Assembly (NCBI RefSeq): GCF_001653335.1
Contig: NZ_CP015079.1
Location: 372,001-436,000, forward strand
Length of the DNA stretch: 64,000 nucleotides
Direction of reading: 5' to 3'
DNA from: Nocardioides dokdonensis FR1436
Lineage (GTDB): Bacteria > Actinomycetota > Actinomycetes > Propionibacteriales > Nocardioidaceae
Shown here piece after piece: positions 24,998-33,151 of the stretch. Every line of letters begins with the position of its first letter. The first letter of the stretch is position 1. A model generated the notes under the pieces. That model saw nothing but the letters and a program-made list of their open reading frames with translations. It ran no database searches and had not been told where the DNA came from. The position numbers and the translations under genes were made by a program.

Positions 24998-25504
24998 TCA
25001 CAGGACACCGCGGCCCTTGCGCCGCTCGAAGACCAGCTGGGTCTCGGTGGAGCGCACGACGGGGTGCACGGTGATGTGCTCCAGGACCAGGTCGCGCAAC
25101 GCCTCCGGGTCGGCCACGGCCACGAGCAGGTGGAAGTCGTCCTCCCCCGCGACGTGCAGCGCCTGGAGCACACCGGGCACCTGGACGAGCGAGTCGTAGA
25201 GCGTGGTCACGTGCTGCGCGTCGTGGCTGCCGAGCCGGACCTTGATGACCGCCTGCAACGGGAAGCCGAGCGCGGCGACCTGCACCTGGACGCTGGTGCC
25301 GACGATGACGCCCCGCTCGCGCAGCGCACGGACCCGGTAGGCACAGGTGGACTCGGCGACCCCGAGTCGGGCGGCGAGGGCCTTGTTGGTGAGCCGGCCG
25401 TCGGCCCCGAGGGCCCGCAGGATGTCCAGGTCGAGCTGGTCGAGCGCCACGGCCGCCGGGGACCGTGACGATCGGGGCGTGGGGGGCGACTGTGATCCGG
25501 ACAA
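24998..25504 (-). CDS. mdeR: Lrp/AsnC-family regulator of the adjacent mde-like genes
   Basis: 168 aa from TTG 25504, chosen because AGGAG (25511–25515) lies 6 nt upstream; a longer frame from TTG 25549 would swallow the operator. Winged-helix DNA-binding part: LDILRALGADGRLTNKALAARLGVAESTCAYRVRALRERGVI. RAM effector domain: IKVRLGSHDAQHVTTLYDSL…GEDDFHLLVAVADPEALRDLVLEHI. It is divergent from a trans-sulfuration-type lyase followed by a 2-oxoacid dehydrogenase E1, the arrangement of mdeR–mdeAB in Pseudomonas putida, where MdeR activates mdeAB. The symbol rests on this synteny. Confidence 0.85.
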   Translation of the reverse strand: MSGSQSPPTPRSSRSPAAVALDQLDLDILRALGADGRLTNKALAARLGVAESTCAYRVRALRERGVIVGTSVQVQVAALGFPLQAVIKVRLGSHDAQHVTTLYDSLVQVPGVLQALHVAGEDDFHLLVAVADPEALRDLVLEHITVHPVVRSTETQLVFERRKGRGVL

Positions 25505-25530
25505 CCCGGTCTCCTCACGTGGGCCTGTGG

Positions 25531-25545
25531 TTGCTCGTCCTGCAA
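25531..25545. promoter_or_regulatory. candidate Lrp-family operator between mdeR and mdeA
   Basis: TTGC-N7-GCAA inverted repeat in the divergent intergenic region, 26 nt upstream of mdeR and 72 nt upstream of mdeA. Size and symmetry fit an AsnC/Lrp dimer site. Confidence 0.4.
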
Positions 25546-25617
25546 GCAATGTGCCTTGAGCCTACGTCTTCGGCACCAGGATCGACGTCGGGTGGCGATC
25601 TGGACGACGATCGAGGC

Positions 25618-26826
25618 ATGCGCCCCACACTTCGTCCTGACTCCGTCGCCGTCCACAGCGGCCGCGAGGACCTCACCGGCCTCGGCGTGCACGCGCTGCC
25701 CCTCGACCTCTCCTCGACCAACCCGCTGCCCGATCTCGAGACCGGAGGCGACTCCTACGAGTCGATGGCCACCGGCGGGCACCCCACCGAGGGCGGCCAC
25801 GTCTACGCCCGCCTGTGGAACCCCACCGTGGCGCGCTTCGAGACCGCGCTGGCCACCCTCGAGCACGCCGAGAGCGCCGTCGCGTTCGCCTCCGGCATGG
25901 CCGCGATGACCGCCGCGGTGCTCTCGCGCACGATGAGCACCGGCAAGCGCCACGTGGTCGCGGTCCGCCCGATGTACGGCGGCACCGACCACCTGCTCTC
26001 CACCGGCCTGCTGGGCACCGAGGTGAGCTGGTGCACCGAGGACGAGATCGCGGCGACGGTGCGCCCCGACACCGCCCTGGTGCTCGTCGAGACACCCGCC
26101 AACCCGACCCTGGAGCTGCTCGACATCCGGGCCGCGGTCGAGGCGGCCGGCGACGTGCCGGTGCTCGTCGACAACACCTTCGCCACCCCGGTGCTGCAGA
26201 ACCCGCTCGACCTGGGCGCCGCGATGGCCCTGCACAGCGCGACCAAGTACCTCGGCGGGCACGGCGACGTCGTGGGCGGCGTCATCGCCTGCTCCGAGGA
26301 GACCGCCTCCGCGCTGCGCCAGGTCCGCGCCGTCACCGGCGGCATCCTGCACCCGCTCGGCGCCTACCTCCTGCACCGCGGACTGGCCACGCTGCCGCTG
26401 CGGGTGCGCGCCCAGCAGGAAGGAGCCCGCCAGCTCGTCGCCTGGCTGCAGGAGCAGGACGAGGTCGCCCACGTGCACTACCCCGGTCTGCACGGCGACC
26501 CGCGCGGGCTGATCGGCACCCAGATGCGCGGCACCGGGGCGATGATCGCGATCACCCTGCGCGACGGCTACGCCGCGGCCGCGCGGCTCACCTCGTCGGT
26601 CGACCTGTTCACCCACGCGGTCTCCCTGGGCGGCGTCGACTCGCTGATCCAGCACCCCGCGGCCCTGACCCACCGCCCGGTCGCGGCGCACGCGCGACCC
26701 GACGCGGGCGTCGTACGGCTGTCGGTGGGGCTGGAGGACCCGCTCGACCTCATCGACGACCTGGCTGCCGGGCTGGCACAGTACGGAGCCACCGGCGACG
26801 CCTCGCGTCGCCCCGTCGGCGTCTGA
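25618..26826 (+). CDS. mdeA: Cys/Met-metabolism PLP lyase, methionine gamma-lyase-like (MdeA)
   Basis: 402 aa from ATG 25618 (GACGAT 6 nt upstream). Fold-type I PLP enzyme: the Schiff-base lysine is K210 in HSATKYLGGHGD, phosphate/PLP contacts are in AFASGMAAMTA, and the substrate tyrosine is Y120 in MYGGT. The family cleaves C–S bonds of methionine, cystathionine or homocysteine derivatives to a 2-oxoacid, ammonia and a thiol. In P. putida MGL the residue two after that tyrosine is Cys116; here it is Gly, as in cystathionine lyases and synthases. The gene neighbourhood argues for methionine or homocysteine catabolism to 2-oxobutyrate, but true substrate preference is open. Confidence 0.85.
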   Translation: MRPTLRPDSVAVHSGREDLTGLGVHALPLDLSSTNPLPDLETGGDSYESMATGGHPTEGGHVYARLWNPTVARFETALATLEHAESAVAFASGMAAMTAAVLSRTMSTGKRHVVAVRPMYGGTDHLLSTGLLGTEVSWCTEDEIAATVRPDTALVLVETPANPTLELLDIRAAVEAAGDVPVLVDNTFATPVLQNPLDLGAAMALHSATKYLGGHGDVVGGVIACSEETASALRQVRAVTGGILHPLGAYLLHRGLATLPLRVRAQQEGARQLVAWLQEQDEVAHVHYPGLHGDPRGLIGTQMRGTGAMIAITLRDGYAAAARLTSSVDLFTHAVSLGGVDSLIQHPAALTHRPVAAHARPDAGVVRLSVGLEDPLDLIDDLAAGLAQYGATGDASRRPVGV

Positions 26827-26860
26827 GCCGGACCGACCCGCCCGATCCTCGAGGAGACGC

Positions 26861-29182
26861 GTGACGACCACCCCCGACCCGGCCCTCCTGCGCGAGGTCT
26901 CGCGACGCGTGCTGTGGCTGGCGACGTCGATCGTCGACGCCGCCAACGCCGGGCGTCCCAACGACAGCGGTGTGAAGGTCGGCGGGCACCAGGCGTCGTC
27001 GGCCTCGATGGTCGACATCATGGTGGCGCTGTGGTTCGCCGAGCTGACCAGCGAGGACCGGGTCTCGGTCAAGCCGCACGCGTCCCCGGTGCTGCACGCG
27101 CTGAACTACCTGCTCGGCGACCTCGACGAGGCCTACCTGCCGACCCTGCGGGCCAAGGGCGGTCTGCAGTCCTACCCCTCGCGGCTCAAGGACCCCGACA
27201 CCGTCGACTTCTCCACCGGCTCGGTCGGCATCGGAGCGACGGCGGCGATCTGGGCGGCGATGTCGCACCGCTACGTCTCCTCCCGCTTCCCCGACGCACC
27301 GCCGGCCGGGCGCTTCATCAGCCTGCTGGGTGACGCCGAGCTCGACGAGGGCGCCATCTGGGAGGCCGTGGCCGACCCCGCCGTGGCCCGGCTCGGCGAG
27401 ATCCTGTGGGTGGTCGACGTCAACCGGCAGTCGCTGGACCGGGTCGTCCCGGAGCTGCAGATCGCCCGGCTCGCCGGCATGTTCGACGGCGCCGGGTGGC
27501 AGGTCGCGGTGGTCAAGTGGGGCCGGCGCATCAGCGAGCTCTTCGAGCGGCCCGGCGGTGCGGAGCTGCGCGCCCGGCTGGAGGAGATGCCCAACGAGGA
27601 GTACCAGCGGATGCTGCGCGCCGAGACCGGCGAGGTCGCGGAGCGGCTGCTGGCCGACTCGGACGGCTGGTCCCCGTCGGCCGAGCTGCGCGGGCTCGTG
27701 GACTCCCTCGACGCCGACGACCTGGCCGAGCTGGTGCGCGACCTGGGCGGGCACGACCTGGGCCTGCTGGTCGACACCTTCCGCGACGTCGACGACGACC
27801 GGCCCACGGTCGTGTTCGCGTACACGATCAAGGGCCGCGGCCTGCCCACCGAGGGGCACCCCAACAACCACTCGGCCCTGCTGACCGGCGCCCAGATGGA
27901 GGCCCTGGCCGAGCGGACCGGCGGCGACCGGGCCGCGCCCTGGACGCGCTTCGGGTCCGGCAGCGCCGCCGACCGGCTGTGCTCCGAGCGCGCCGCGACC
28001 CTGCGTCGCACGCCGCAGCCGCCGACCACCCCGCTCCCGGTGCCGGTCGCGCTGGGTCATGCGCACAAGCGGCCGGTCTCGACCCAGGCGGCCCTGGGCC
28101 GGCTGCTGGCCGACCTGCACCGCGACGCGCCCGCAGTCGCCGACCGGGTGGTCACCTGCAGCCCTGACGTCGCCTCGTCGACCAACCTGGGCGGCTGGAT
28201 CAACAAGACCGGGGTGTGGTCGGTGGCGGAGCGCCGTGACTGGTTCGCCGACGACACCGAGCGGCTGCTGCGCTGGTCGGAGCGCGCCAACGGCCAGCAC
28301 ATCGAGCTCGGCATCGCCGAGGTCAACCTGGTCTCGCTGCTCGGCGAGCTCGGGGCGACCTGGTCGCGCTGGGGCGAGCGGCTGATCCCGATCGCGACGA
28401 TCTACGACCCGTTCGTCTCGCGTGCGCTGGAGCCGTGGTCCTACGGCATCTACTCCGGCGGCCAGTCGATCCTCGTGGGCACGCCGTCGGGCGTGACCCT
28501 GGCCCCCGAGGGCGGGGCGCACCAGTCGATCACCACCCCGTCGATCGGCCTGGAGCAGCCGGGCTGCACCGCCTGGGAGCCGGCGTTCGCGCAGGACCTC
28601 GAGTGGTGCTTCCTGGCCGCGATGGACTCGGTCGGCGTGCCCGGTGGCACCTCGTCGTACTTCCGGCTCTCCACGCGCCCCCTCGACCCCGAGCTGGCCG
28701 CGCTGCCCGACGACCCGGCACTGGTGGAGCGCCGTCGTCGCCAGGCGGTGGCCGGCGGCTACCGGCTGCCCGCGGACCACCCTCCCGCCGAGGAGCAGGT
28801 CACGCTGGTCGGCGTAGGAGCGATCATGCCCGAGGTCGTCAGCGCCCGCGACAGCCTGCTGGCGCAGGGTGTGCGCGCCGGGGTCGTCTGCCTGACCAGC
28901 CCCGACCTGGTGTTCCGCTCGTTCCAGCAGCGCGGGCGCCGCAGCGGTGGCACGGGTGGCGACATCCTCGAGGAGCTGCTGCCCGCGAGCGCGCCGGCAC
29001 CGCTGGTGACCGTGCTCGACGGGCACCCGCACACGCTGTCGTTCCTCGCCGGTGCCCGCGGCGACCGGATCCGCTGCCTCGGCGTCGAGCAGTTCGGGCA
29101 GTCCTCCGACCTCGCCGACGCCTACCGGCTGCACGGGCTCGACGCGGCCGCGGTCGTCGACGCGGCACTGGGACTGCTCTGA
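26861..29182 (+). CDS. mdeB: homodimeric 2-oxoacid dehydrogenase E1 / transketolase-like protein (MdeB)
   Basis: 773 aa, GTG with GAGGAGACGC just upstream, 34 nt after mdeA. ThDP-binding motif GDAELDEG near residue 157 with the following VVDVNRQSLD, central Pyr domain (HIELGIAEVNLVSLLGELGATWS), and a C-terminal TK-C domain. It is like AceE-type E1 but shorter (AceE about 890). In P. putida MdeB is described as an alpha-ketobutyrate-preferring E1. Following a lyase that makes 2-oxobutyrate, it would convert that product toward propionyl-CoA, needing E2/E3 from elsewhere. The pathway is inferred from synteny. Confidence 0.85.
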   Translation: MTTTPDPALLREVSRRVLWLATSIVDAANAGRPNDSGVKVGGHQASSASMVDIMVALWFAELTSEDRVSVKPHASPVLHALNYLLGDLDEAYLPTLRAKGGLQSYPSRLKDPDTVDFSTGSVGIGATAAIWAAMSHRYVSSRFPDAPPAGRFISLLGDAELDEGAIWEAVADPAVARLGEILWVVDVNRQSLDRVVPELQIARLAGMFDGAGWQVAVVKWGRRISELFERPGGAELRARLEEMPNEEYQRMLRAETGEVAERLLADSDGWSPSAELRGLVDSLDADDLAELVRDLGGHDLGLLVDTFRDVDDDRPTVVFAYTIKGRGLPTEGHPNNHSALLTGAQMEALAERTGGDRAAPWTRFGSGSAADRLCSERAATLRRTPQPPTTPLPVPVALGHAHKRPVSTQAALGRLLADLHRDAPAVADRVVTCSPDVASSTNLGGWINKTGVWSVAERRDWFADDTERLLRWSERANGQHIELGIAEVNLVSLLGELGATWSRWGERLIPIATIYDPFVSRALEPWSYGIYSGGQSILVGTPSGVTLAPEGGAHQSITTPSIGLEQPGCTAWEPAFAQDLEWCFLAAMDSVGVPGGTSSYFRLSTRPLDPELAALPDDPALVERRRRQAVAGGYRLPADHPPAEEQVTLVGVGAIMPEVVSARDSLLAQGVRAGVVCLTSPDLVFRSFQQRGRRSGGTGGDILEELLPASAPAPLVTVLDGHPHTLSFLAGARGDRIRCLGVEQFGQSSDLADAYRLHGLDAAAVVDAALGLL

Positions 29183-29211
29183 GGGTCGTGGTCCGGGTCG
29201 GGGCGGGTCGG

Positions 29212-29565
29212 TCAGAGCAGCGAGTTGGGCTGGAACGTCGGTCGCCGGTCGTCCTGACCGGCCGCGGGCCGGACGAACTCGAAGCCGGCCGTGAGCACGA
29301 CCTGCAGGTCCGGCGAGCCGGCGGCCAGCGCCCGGGCACAGTCCTCGTGCAGGGCCGGGGCGTGGAAGGCGTTGCGGGCGACCTCGTCGGCGTCGCCCAC
29401 GAACGCCACCGGGCGGCCCAGCGACGCGGCGCACGCGCCGCAGATCCGGCTCAGCGCGCACTGGGTCACCCGGGCCCCGACGAGGACCGGCCGGCCGTCG
29501 CCGTCGGGCTCCCAGGCGAAGGGCGCCGTACGGGCGTCGACCGCGCGGGACAGCCCGCGGATCAC
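29212..29565 (-). CDS. small cysteine-rich protein coupled to the desaturase
   Basis: 117 aa, GTG 29565 overlapping the desaturase stop (GTGA), so third gene of the desaturase operon. A zinc-site-like pattern is visible: CALSRICGACAASLGRPVAFVG, then FHAPALHEDCARAL, i.e. CxxxxCxxC … H … C. This arrangement occurs in small actinobacterial proteins of unknown role. It could be a metal-binding or protein–protein adaptor for the diiron enzyme. The C-terminus (FVRPAAGQDDRRPTFQPNSLL) is flexible. Confidence 0.7.
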   Translation of the reverse strand: MIRGLSRAVDARTAPFAWEPDGDGRPVLVGARVTQCALSRICGACAASLGRPVAFVGDADEVARNAFHAPALHEDCARALAAGSPDLQVVLTAGFEFVRPAAGQDDRRPTFQPNSLL

Positions 29566-30764
29566 GAGGCCTGCCCGGCGCCGCGCGACCACCCACCGAG
29601 CTCGGAGCGCCGTGCCGGCAGCTCGGCGTCGGACTTGCGACCCCGCTCCACCGGCGGCGGGCTGTCGGGCGAGGTCAACCCGTTCGGCAACGAGAGCTTC
29701 AGGATCGTGCGCAGGGTCTGGCCGTACTGCCGGTGGAGGGGGCCGGTCGTGTAGGGCAGGTCGTACTTCTCGCACAGCGCCCGCACCTTCACCGAGATCT
29801 CGGCGTACCGGTTGCTGGGCAGGTCGGGGAAGAGGTGGTGCTCGATCTGGAAGCCGAGGTTGCCCGACAGGATGTGCAGCAGCGGGCCGCCCTCGAAGTT
29901 GGCGGCTCCGAGGACCTGGCGCAGGTACCACTCCGCCCGAGTCTCGTCCTCGAGCTCCTCGGCGGTGAAGTGCAGCGCCCCGTCAGGGAAGTGGCCGCAG
30001 AAGATGATCATGTACGACCACAGGTTGCGGCTGAGGTTGGCGACCGCGTTGGCCTTCATCGTGGTGCGCCACCGCGGGCCCGACAGCGCCGGGTAGACGA
30101 CGTAGTCCTTGAGCGCCTGGTTGCGACCCTTGCGCCAGATCTGCTTGAGCTGGCGCTTCATCTCCTGCGGGTCCTTCTCGCCCTTGCGGATCTTCTCCAG
30201 GTCGAGGTCGTGCAGCGCCACGCCCCACTGGAAGAGCGAGGCGAGCAGCGCGTTGTAGACGGGCTGTCCGAGGTGGGTGGGGTTCCACCGCTGCTCGCGG
30301 GCCACGCGCAGGACGCCGTAGCCGATGTCGTTGTCGTAGCCGAGCACGTTGGTGAACTGGTGGTGGATGTAGTTGTGCGAGTGCTTCCACTGCTCGGCCG
30401 GCTGGGCGGTGTCCCACTCCCAGCTCGAGGAGTGGATCTCCGGGTCGTTCATCCAGTCCCACTGCCCGTGCATGACGTTGTGGCCGATCTCCATGTTCTC
30501 GAGGATCTTGGCCACGCCGAGCATGGCACCGCCGGCGATCGCACCGGGCAGCCGCGCCCGGCGGGAGTGGCAGGTGGTCATCAGGGTGACCCGGGCGGCG
30601 GCGGCGAGGCCGCGCTGCACCTTGATCATCCGGTTGATGTACGCCGCGTCGGCGGCGCCGCGCGACTCCTCGACGTCGGCGCGGATCCGGTCGAGCTCGC
30701 GGCCGATCTGCTCGACCTCGTCGTCGGTGAGGTGGGTGTACTCCTGGACGTCGGCGATGGCCAT
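29562..30764 (-). CDS. acyl-CoA/fatty-acid desaturase (DesA3-like)
   Basis: 400 aa, ATG 30764 with an AGGAGACGCC leader. Three diiron histidine boxes: HNVMH (box 1), HSHNYIHH (box 2) and QIEHH (box 3, followed by LFPDLP), in the order of membrane front-end-type desaturases. Hydrophobic stretches flank box 1 and precede box 3. It lies 30 nt after an FAD/2Fe-2S reductase, the same pairing as Rv3229c (desA3)–Rv3230c of M. tuberculosis, where the pair makes oleate from stearoyl-CoA. The same reaction is likely here. Confidence 0.92.
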   Translation of the reverse strand: MAIADVQEYTHLTDDEVEQIGRELDRIRADVEESRGAADAAYINRMIKVQRGLAAAARVTLMTTCHSRRARLPGAIAGGAMLGVAKILENMEIGHNVMHGQWDWMNDPEIHSSSWEWDTAQPAEQWKHSHNYIHHQFTNVLGYDNDIGYGVLRVAREQRWNPTHLGQPVYNALLASLFQWGVALHDLDLEKIRKGEKDPQEMKRQLKQIWRKGRNQALKDYVVYPALSGPRWRTTMKANAVANLSRNLWSYMIIFCGHFPDGALHFTAEELEDETRAEWYLRQVLGAANFEGGPLLHILSGNLGFQIEHHLFPDLPSNRYAEISVKVRALCEKYDLPYTTGPLHRQYGQTLRTILKLSLPNGLTSPDSPPPVERGRKSDAELPARRSELGGWSRGAGQAS

Positions 30765-30794
30765 GGCGTCTCCTGTGGGGTCGGTCGGAAGGGG

Positions 30795-31880
30795 TCAGAT
30801 GTCGAGGACGCAGTCGCCCACGGCGGCGGTCACGCAGGTCTGCACCTGCTCGTGGGGCTGCGCGTACTCCGTGCCGTTGCGCAGATCGCGCACCGTGCCG
30901 GAGACGAGGGTCAGCGTGCAGGTGTGGCAGATGCCCATCCGGCAGCCGAAGGGCATGCCGACGCCGGCCTGCTCGCCCGCCTCGAGCACGGTCGTGGCGC
31001 CGTCGACGTCGACCTGCTTGCCCGAGGAGCGGAAGCGGATCGTCCCGCCCTCGCCGCCGTCGCCGCCGAGCTGGAGCGTGAAGCGCTCCAGGTGCAGCCG
31101 CTCCGCCAGCCCGTGGCGCTCGTAGTGCTCGTGCACCGCGTCGAGCATCGGCCCGGGACCGCAGGCCCAGGTCTCGCGCTCGCGCCAGTCCGGGCACACG
31201 GCGTCGAGGCCGCGCTGGTCGTGCCCGACCTCGAGGAGCCCGTCGACGTCGGTGTGCAGCCGGTGCACGGTGAGGCCCTCGTGCGCCTCCTCGAGCCGGG
31301 TCAGCTCGTCGCGGAAGATCATCCGCTCGGGCGTCGGGGAGGAGTAGTGCAGGACGACGTCGGGCATGGTGCCGCGCCGGTCCAGGGTGCGCAGCATCGC
31401 CATCACCGGGGTGATGCCGGAGCCGCCCACCAGGAAGAGCATCCGCTGTGGCGGCGGGTCGGGCAGCACGAAGTCGCCCTCCGGCCTGGCCAGCCGCACG
31501 ATCGTGCCGGGCTCCAGCCCGTTGACCAGGTGGGAGGACAGCAGCCCCTCGGGCATCGCGCGCACCGTGATGGCGATGTGGCGCCCGGAGCGGCGCGGGG
31601 CGGAGCTCACCGAGTACGAGCGCCACTGGAAGCGGCCCTCCACCGCCACCCCGATGCCGACGTACTGGCCGGGGCGGTGGTCGAAGCGCCAGCCCCAGCC
31701 CGGTCGGATCACCAGGGTGGCGGCGTCCTCGGTCTCGCGGACCACCTTCTCGATGCGCCCGCGCAGCTCGCGCTGGCTCCACAGGGGGTTGAGGAGCGAG
31801 AGGTAGTCGTCGGGGTGCAGCGGCGTGGTCAGCCTCGCGCCGGCCCGCCGCACCCGCTCCCAGGGGATCGTTGCACTCAC
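30795..31880 (-). CDS. ferredoxin–NAD(P) reductase-type electron donor to the desaturase (Rv3230c-like)
   Basis: 361 aa, GTG with AAGGAGACAC just upstream. FAD domain RSYSVSSAP (RxYS), NAD(P) domain LFLVGGSGITPVMAMLRT and WACGPGPML, and a C-terminal plant-type 2Fe-2S ferredoxin domain with CRMGICHTC plus a distal C (VQTC). It passes electrons from NAD(P)H to the diiron desaturase at the membrane. A palindrome covers its promoter. Confidence 0.92.
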   Translation of the reverse strand: MSATIPWERVRRAGARLTTPLHPDDYLSLLNPLWSQRELRGRIEKVVRETEDAATLVIRPGWGWRFDHRPGQYVGIGVAVEGRFQWRSYSVSSAPRRSGRHIAITVRAMPEGLLSSHLVNGLEPGTIVRLARPEGDFVLPDPPPQRMLFLVGGSGITPVMAMLRTLDRRGTMPDVVLHYSSPTPERMIFRDELTRLEEAHEGLTVHRLHTDVDGLLEVGHDQRGLDAVCPDWRERETWACGPGPMLDAVHEHYERHGLAERLHLERFTLQLGGDGGEGGTIRFRSSGKQVDVDGATTVLEAGEQAGVGMPFGCRMGICHTCTLTLVSGTVRDLRNGTEYAQPHEQVQTCVTAAVGDCVLDI

Positions 31881-31910
31881 CGTGTCTCCTTGCCGTGGAC
31901 GTCGACACCA

Positions 31911-31940
31911 GTGAACACATGTGCACCCACATGCGTCAAC
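31911..31940 (-). promoter_or_regulatory. imperfect palindrome over the desaturase-operon promoter
   Basis: Arms 31911–31923 and 31928–31940 match at 10 of 13 positions around a 4-nt centre. On the minus strand the region holds -35 TTGACG (31939–31934) and, after 18 bp, TTCACT as a possible -10, so a bound repressor would block RNA polymerase. Confidence 0.45.
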
Positions 31941-31966
31941 GGTCCGCAGGGATGAGGTGGCCCACG

Positions 31967-31972
31967 TAGGCT
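31967..31972 (+). promoter_or_regulatory. -10 hexamer of leaderless msrB promoter
   Basis: TAGGCT, 6 nt before ATG 31979. Confidence 0.55.
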
Positions 31973-31978
31973 GGCGTC

Positions 31979-32398
31979 ATGGGCTACGACGTGGACAAGA
32001 CCGACGCCGAGTGGCGTGAGCAGCTCTCGCCCGAGGAGTACGCCGTGCTGCGCGAGGCGGGCACCGAGCGGGCGGGCGTGGGCCGGCTCACCGACACCGA
32101 GACGACCGGCGTGTACCGCTGCAAGGCGTGCCGGGCCACGCTGTTCGAGTCGGACACCAAGTTCCACTCCGGCTGCGGCTGGCCGTCGTTCTACCAGCCG
32201 GTGAGCGACACCATCGAGTACATCGAGGACACCTCGCACGGCATGAAGCGCGTCGAGGTGCGCTGCGCCGGGTGCGGCTCGCACCTCGGACACGTCTTCC
32301 CCGACGGCTACGGCACACCGACCGGCGACCGGTACTGCATCAACTCGATCAGCCTGACCCTCGAGCCGGCCGACGGCTCGGGACCCGTCGCGGGCTGA
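31979..32398 (+). CDS. msrB: peptide-methionine (R)-S-oxide reductase MsrB
   Basis: 139 aa, a complete single-domain MsrB. Structural zinc is held by C48/C51 (CKAC) and C96/C99 (CAGC). The catalytic cysteine is C120 in GDRYCINS, and KFHSGCGWPSFYQP forms the substrate pocket. It repairs oxidised methionine in the cytosol. It has its own leaderless promoter and is divergent from the desaturase operon. Confidence 0.97.
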   Translation: MGYDVDKTDAEWREQLSPEEYAVLREAGTERAGVGRLTDTETTGVYRCKACRATLFESDTKFHSGCGWPSFYQPVSDTIEYIEDTSHGMKRVEVRCAGCGSHLGHVFPDGYGTPTGDRYCINSISLTLEPADGSGPVAG

Positions 32399-32413
32399 CG
32401 GCGGACCTCCGGG

Positions 32414-33043
32414 TCAGCCGGCGTCGACCAGCTGGGACACGACCCGGACCGTGTTGGCGCCGTACGTCGCGTCGAGGTGCTCCTGCAGGCCCCCGTCGTC
32501 GTAGGCGACCTCGACCACGACCTGGGTGTTCTCGACGCGGCTGCCCTGCACCCCGGGCAGCCCGCTGACCTCGCGGGCGATCTCGGCGATCGACGCCTCG
32601 TCGCGCTGGCGCAGCGGCGGGGGCGGGTCCGGCTCGTCCTGACGCATCGCGTCGTAGAGCGCGGCCGGGACCGCGTCGGTGACGGTGAAGGAAGCACCGT
32701 CCCACGTCCCGGTGAGCGCGAAGTAGCCCCAGCGCACGTCGCCGACCCGGTCGAAGGCCTGCTGGTCGCGCCAGCGCCAACCCTCGACGGCCGGTCCGCC
32801 GCACTGCGGCGGGTAGGACTCGGCCACCGGCCCCACGCACAGCTCGGGCCCGGCGCCGGTGTCCATCACCACGACCAGGTCACGGGTGCGCACCGGCCCC
32901 TCCGCAGCGCTCGGCTGCGGTGCGGCGGCTGCACCACCGTCGTCGACGGCGCGGTCGGACCCGCTGCTGCAGGCGCTCGCGAGCAGGAGCGGGACGACGA
33001 GCAGGACGATGCCGGACGTACGCCGACGGGCTGGGGCGCGCAT
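32414..33043 (-). CDS. lipoprotein of unknown function
   Basis: 209 aa from ATG 33043 (a longer frame from GTG 33079 is possible). The signal peptide ends in a lipobox, LLASAC. The mature protein starts with a Ser/Asp/Ala linker; then come 'TRDLVVVMDTGAGPELCVGPVAESYPPQCGG', 'WGYFALTGTWDGASFTVTDAVPA' and a C-terminal 'VENTQVVVEVAYDD' sheet. The two cysteines in the first block likely form a disulfide. Similar proteins exist in Nocardioides-like genomes without a known function. Three 22-bp repeats lie directly upstream. Confidence 0.75.
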   Translation of the reverse strand: MRAPARRRTSGIVLLVVPLLLASACSSGSDRAVDDGGAAAAPQPSAAEGPVRTRDLVVVMDTGAGPELCVGPVAESYPPQCGGPAVEGWRWRDQQAFDRVGDVRWGYFALTGTWDGASFTVTDAVPAALYDAMRQDEPDPPPPLRQRDEASIAEIAREVSGLPGVQGSRVENTQVVVEVAYDDGGLQEHLDATYGANTVRVVSQLVDAG

Positions 33044-33085
33044 AGCAGTGGGACGGGGCCTCTCGCTCGGGGGTTCCACGGGACC

Positions 33086-33151
33086 CAGCGCGACATCTGG
33101 GCCGGGTCAGCGCGACATCTGGGCCGGGTCAGCGCGACATCTGGGCCGGGT
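33086..33151. repeat. three perfect 22-bp tandem repeats
   Basis: The unit, with core GCGACATCTGGGCCGGGT, occurs at 33086–33107, 33108–33129 and 33130–33151 without spacers. It fills the gap between the hemQ stop (whose TGA uses the last base) and the lipoprotein gene. Confidence 0.95.

Noticed and set aside
24739..25074. Plus-strand frame of 111 codons in the gap before mdeR
   Set aside because: Arg/Ser-rich with no RBS and it runs into mdeR antisense; not a credible gene.
33086..33151. Possible CRISPR array
   Set aside because: The three 22-bp units are directly adjacent with no spacers, and no cas genes are present.
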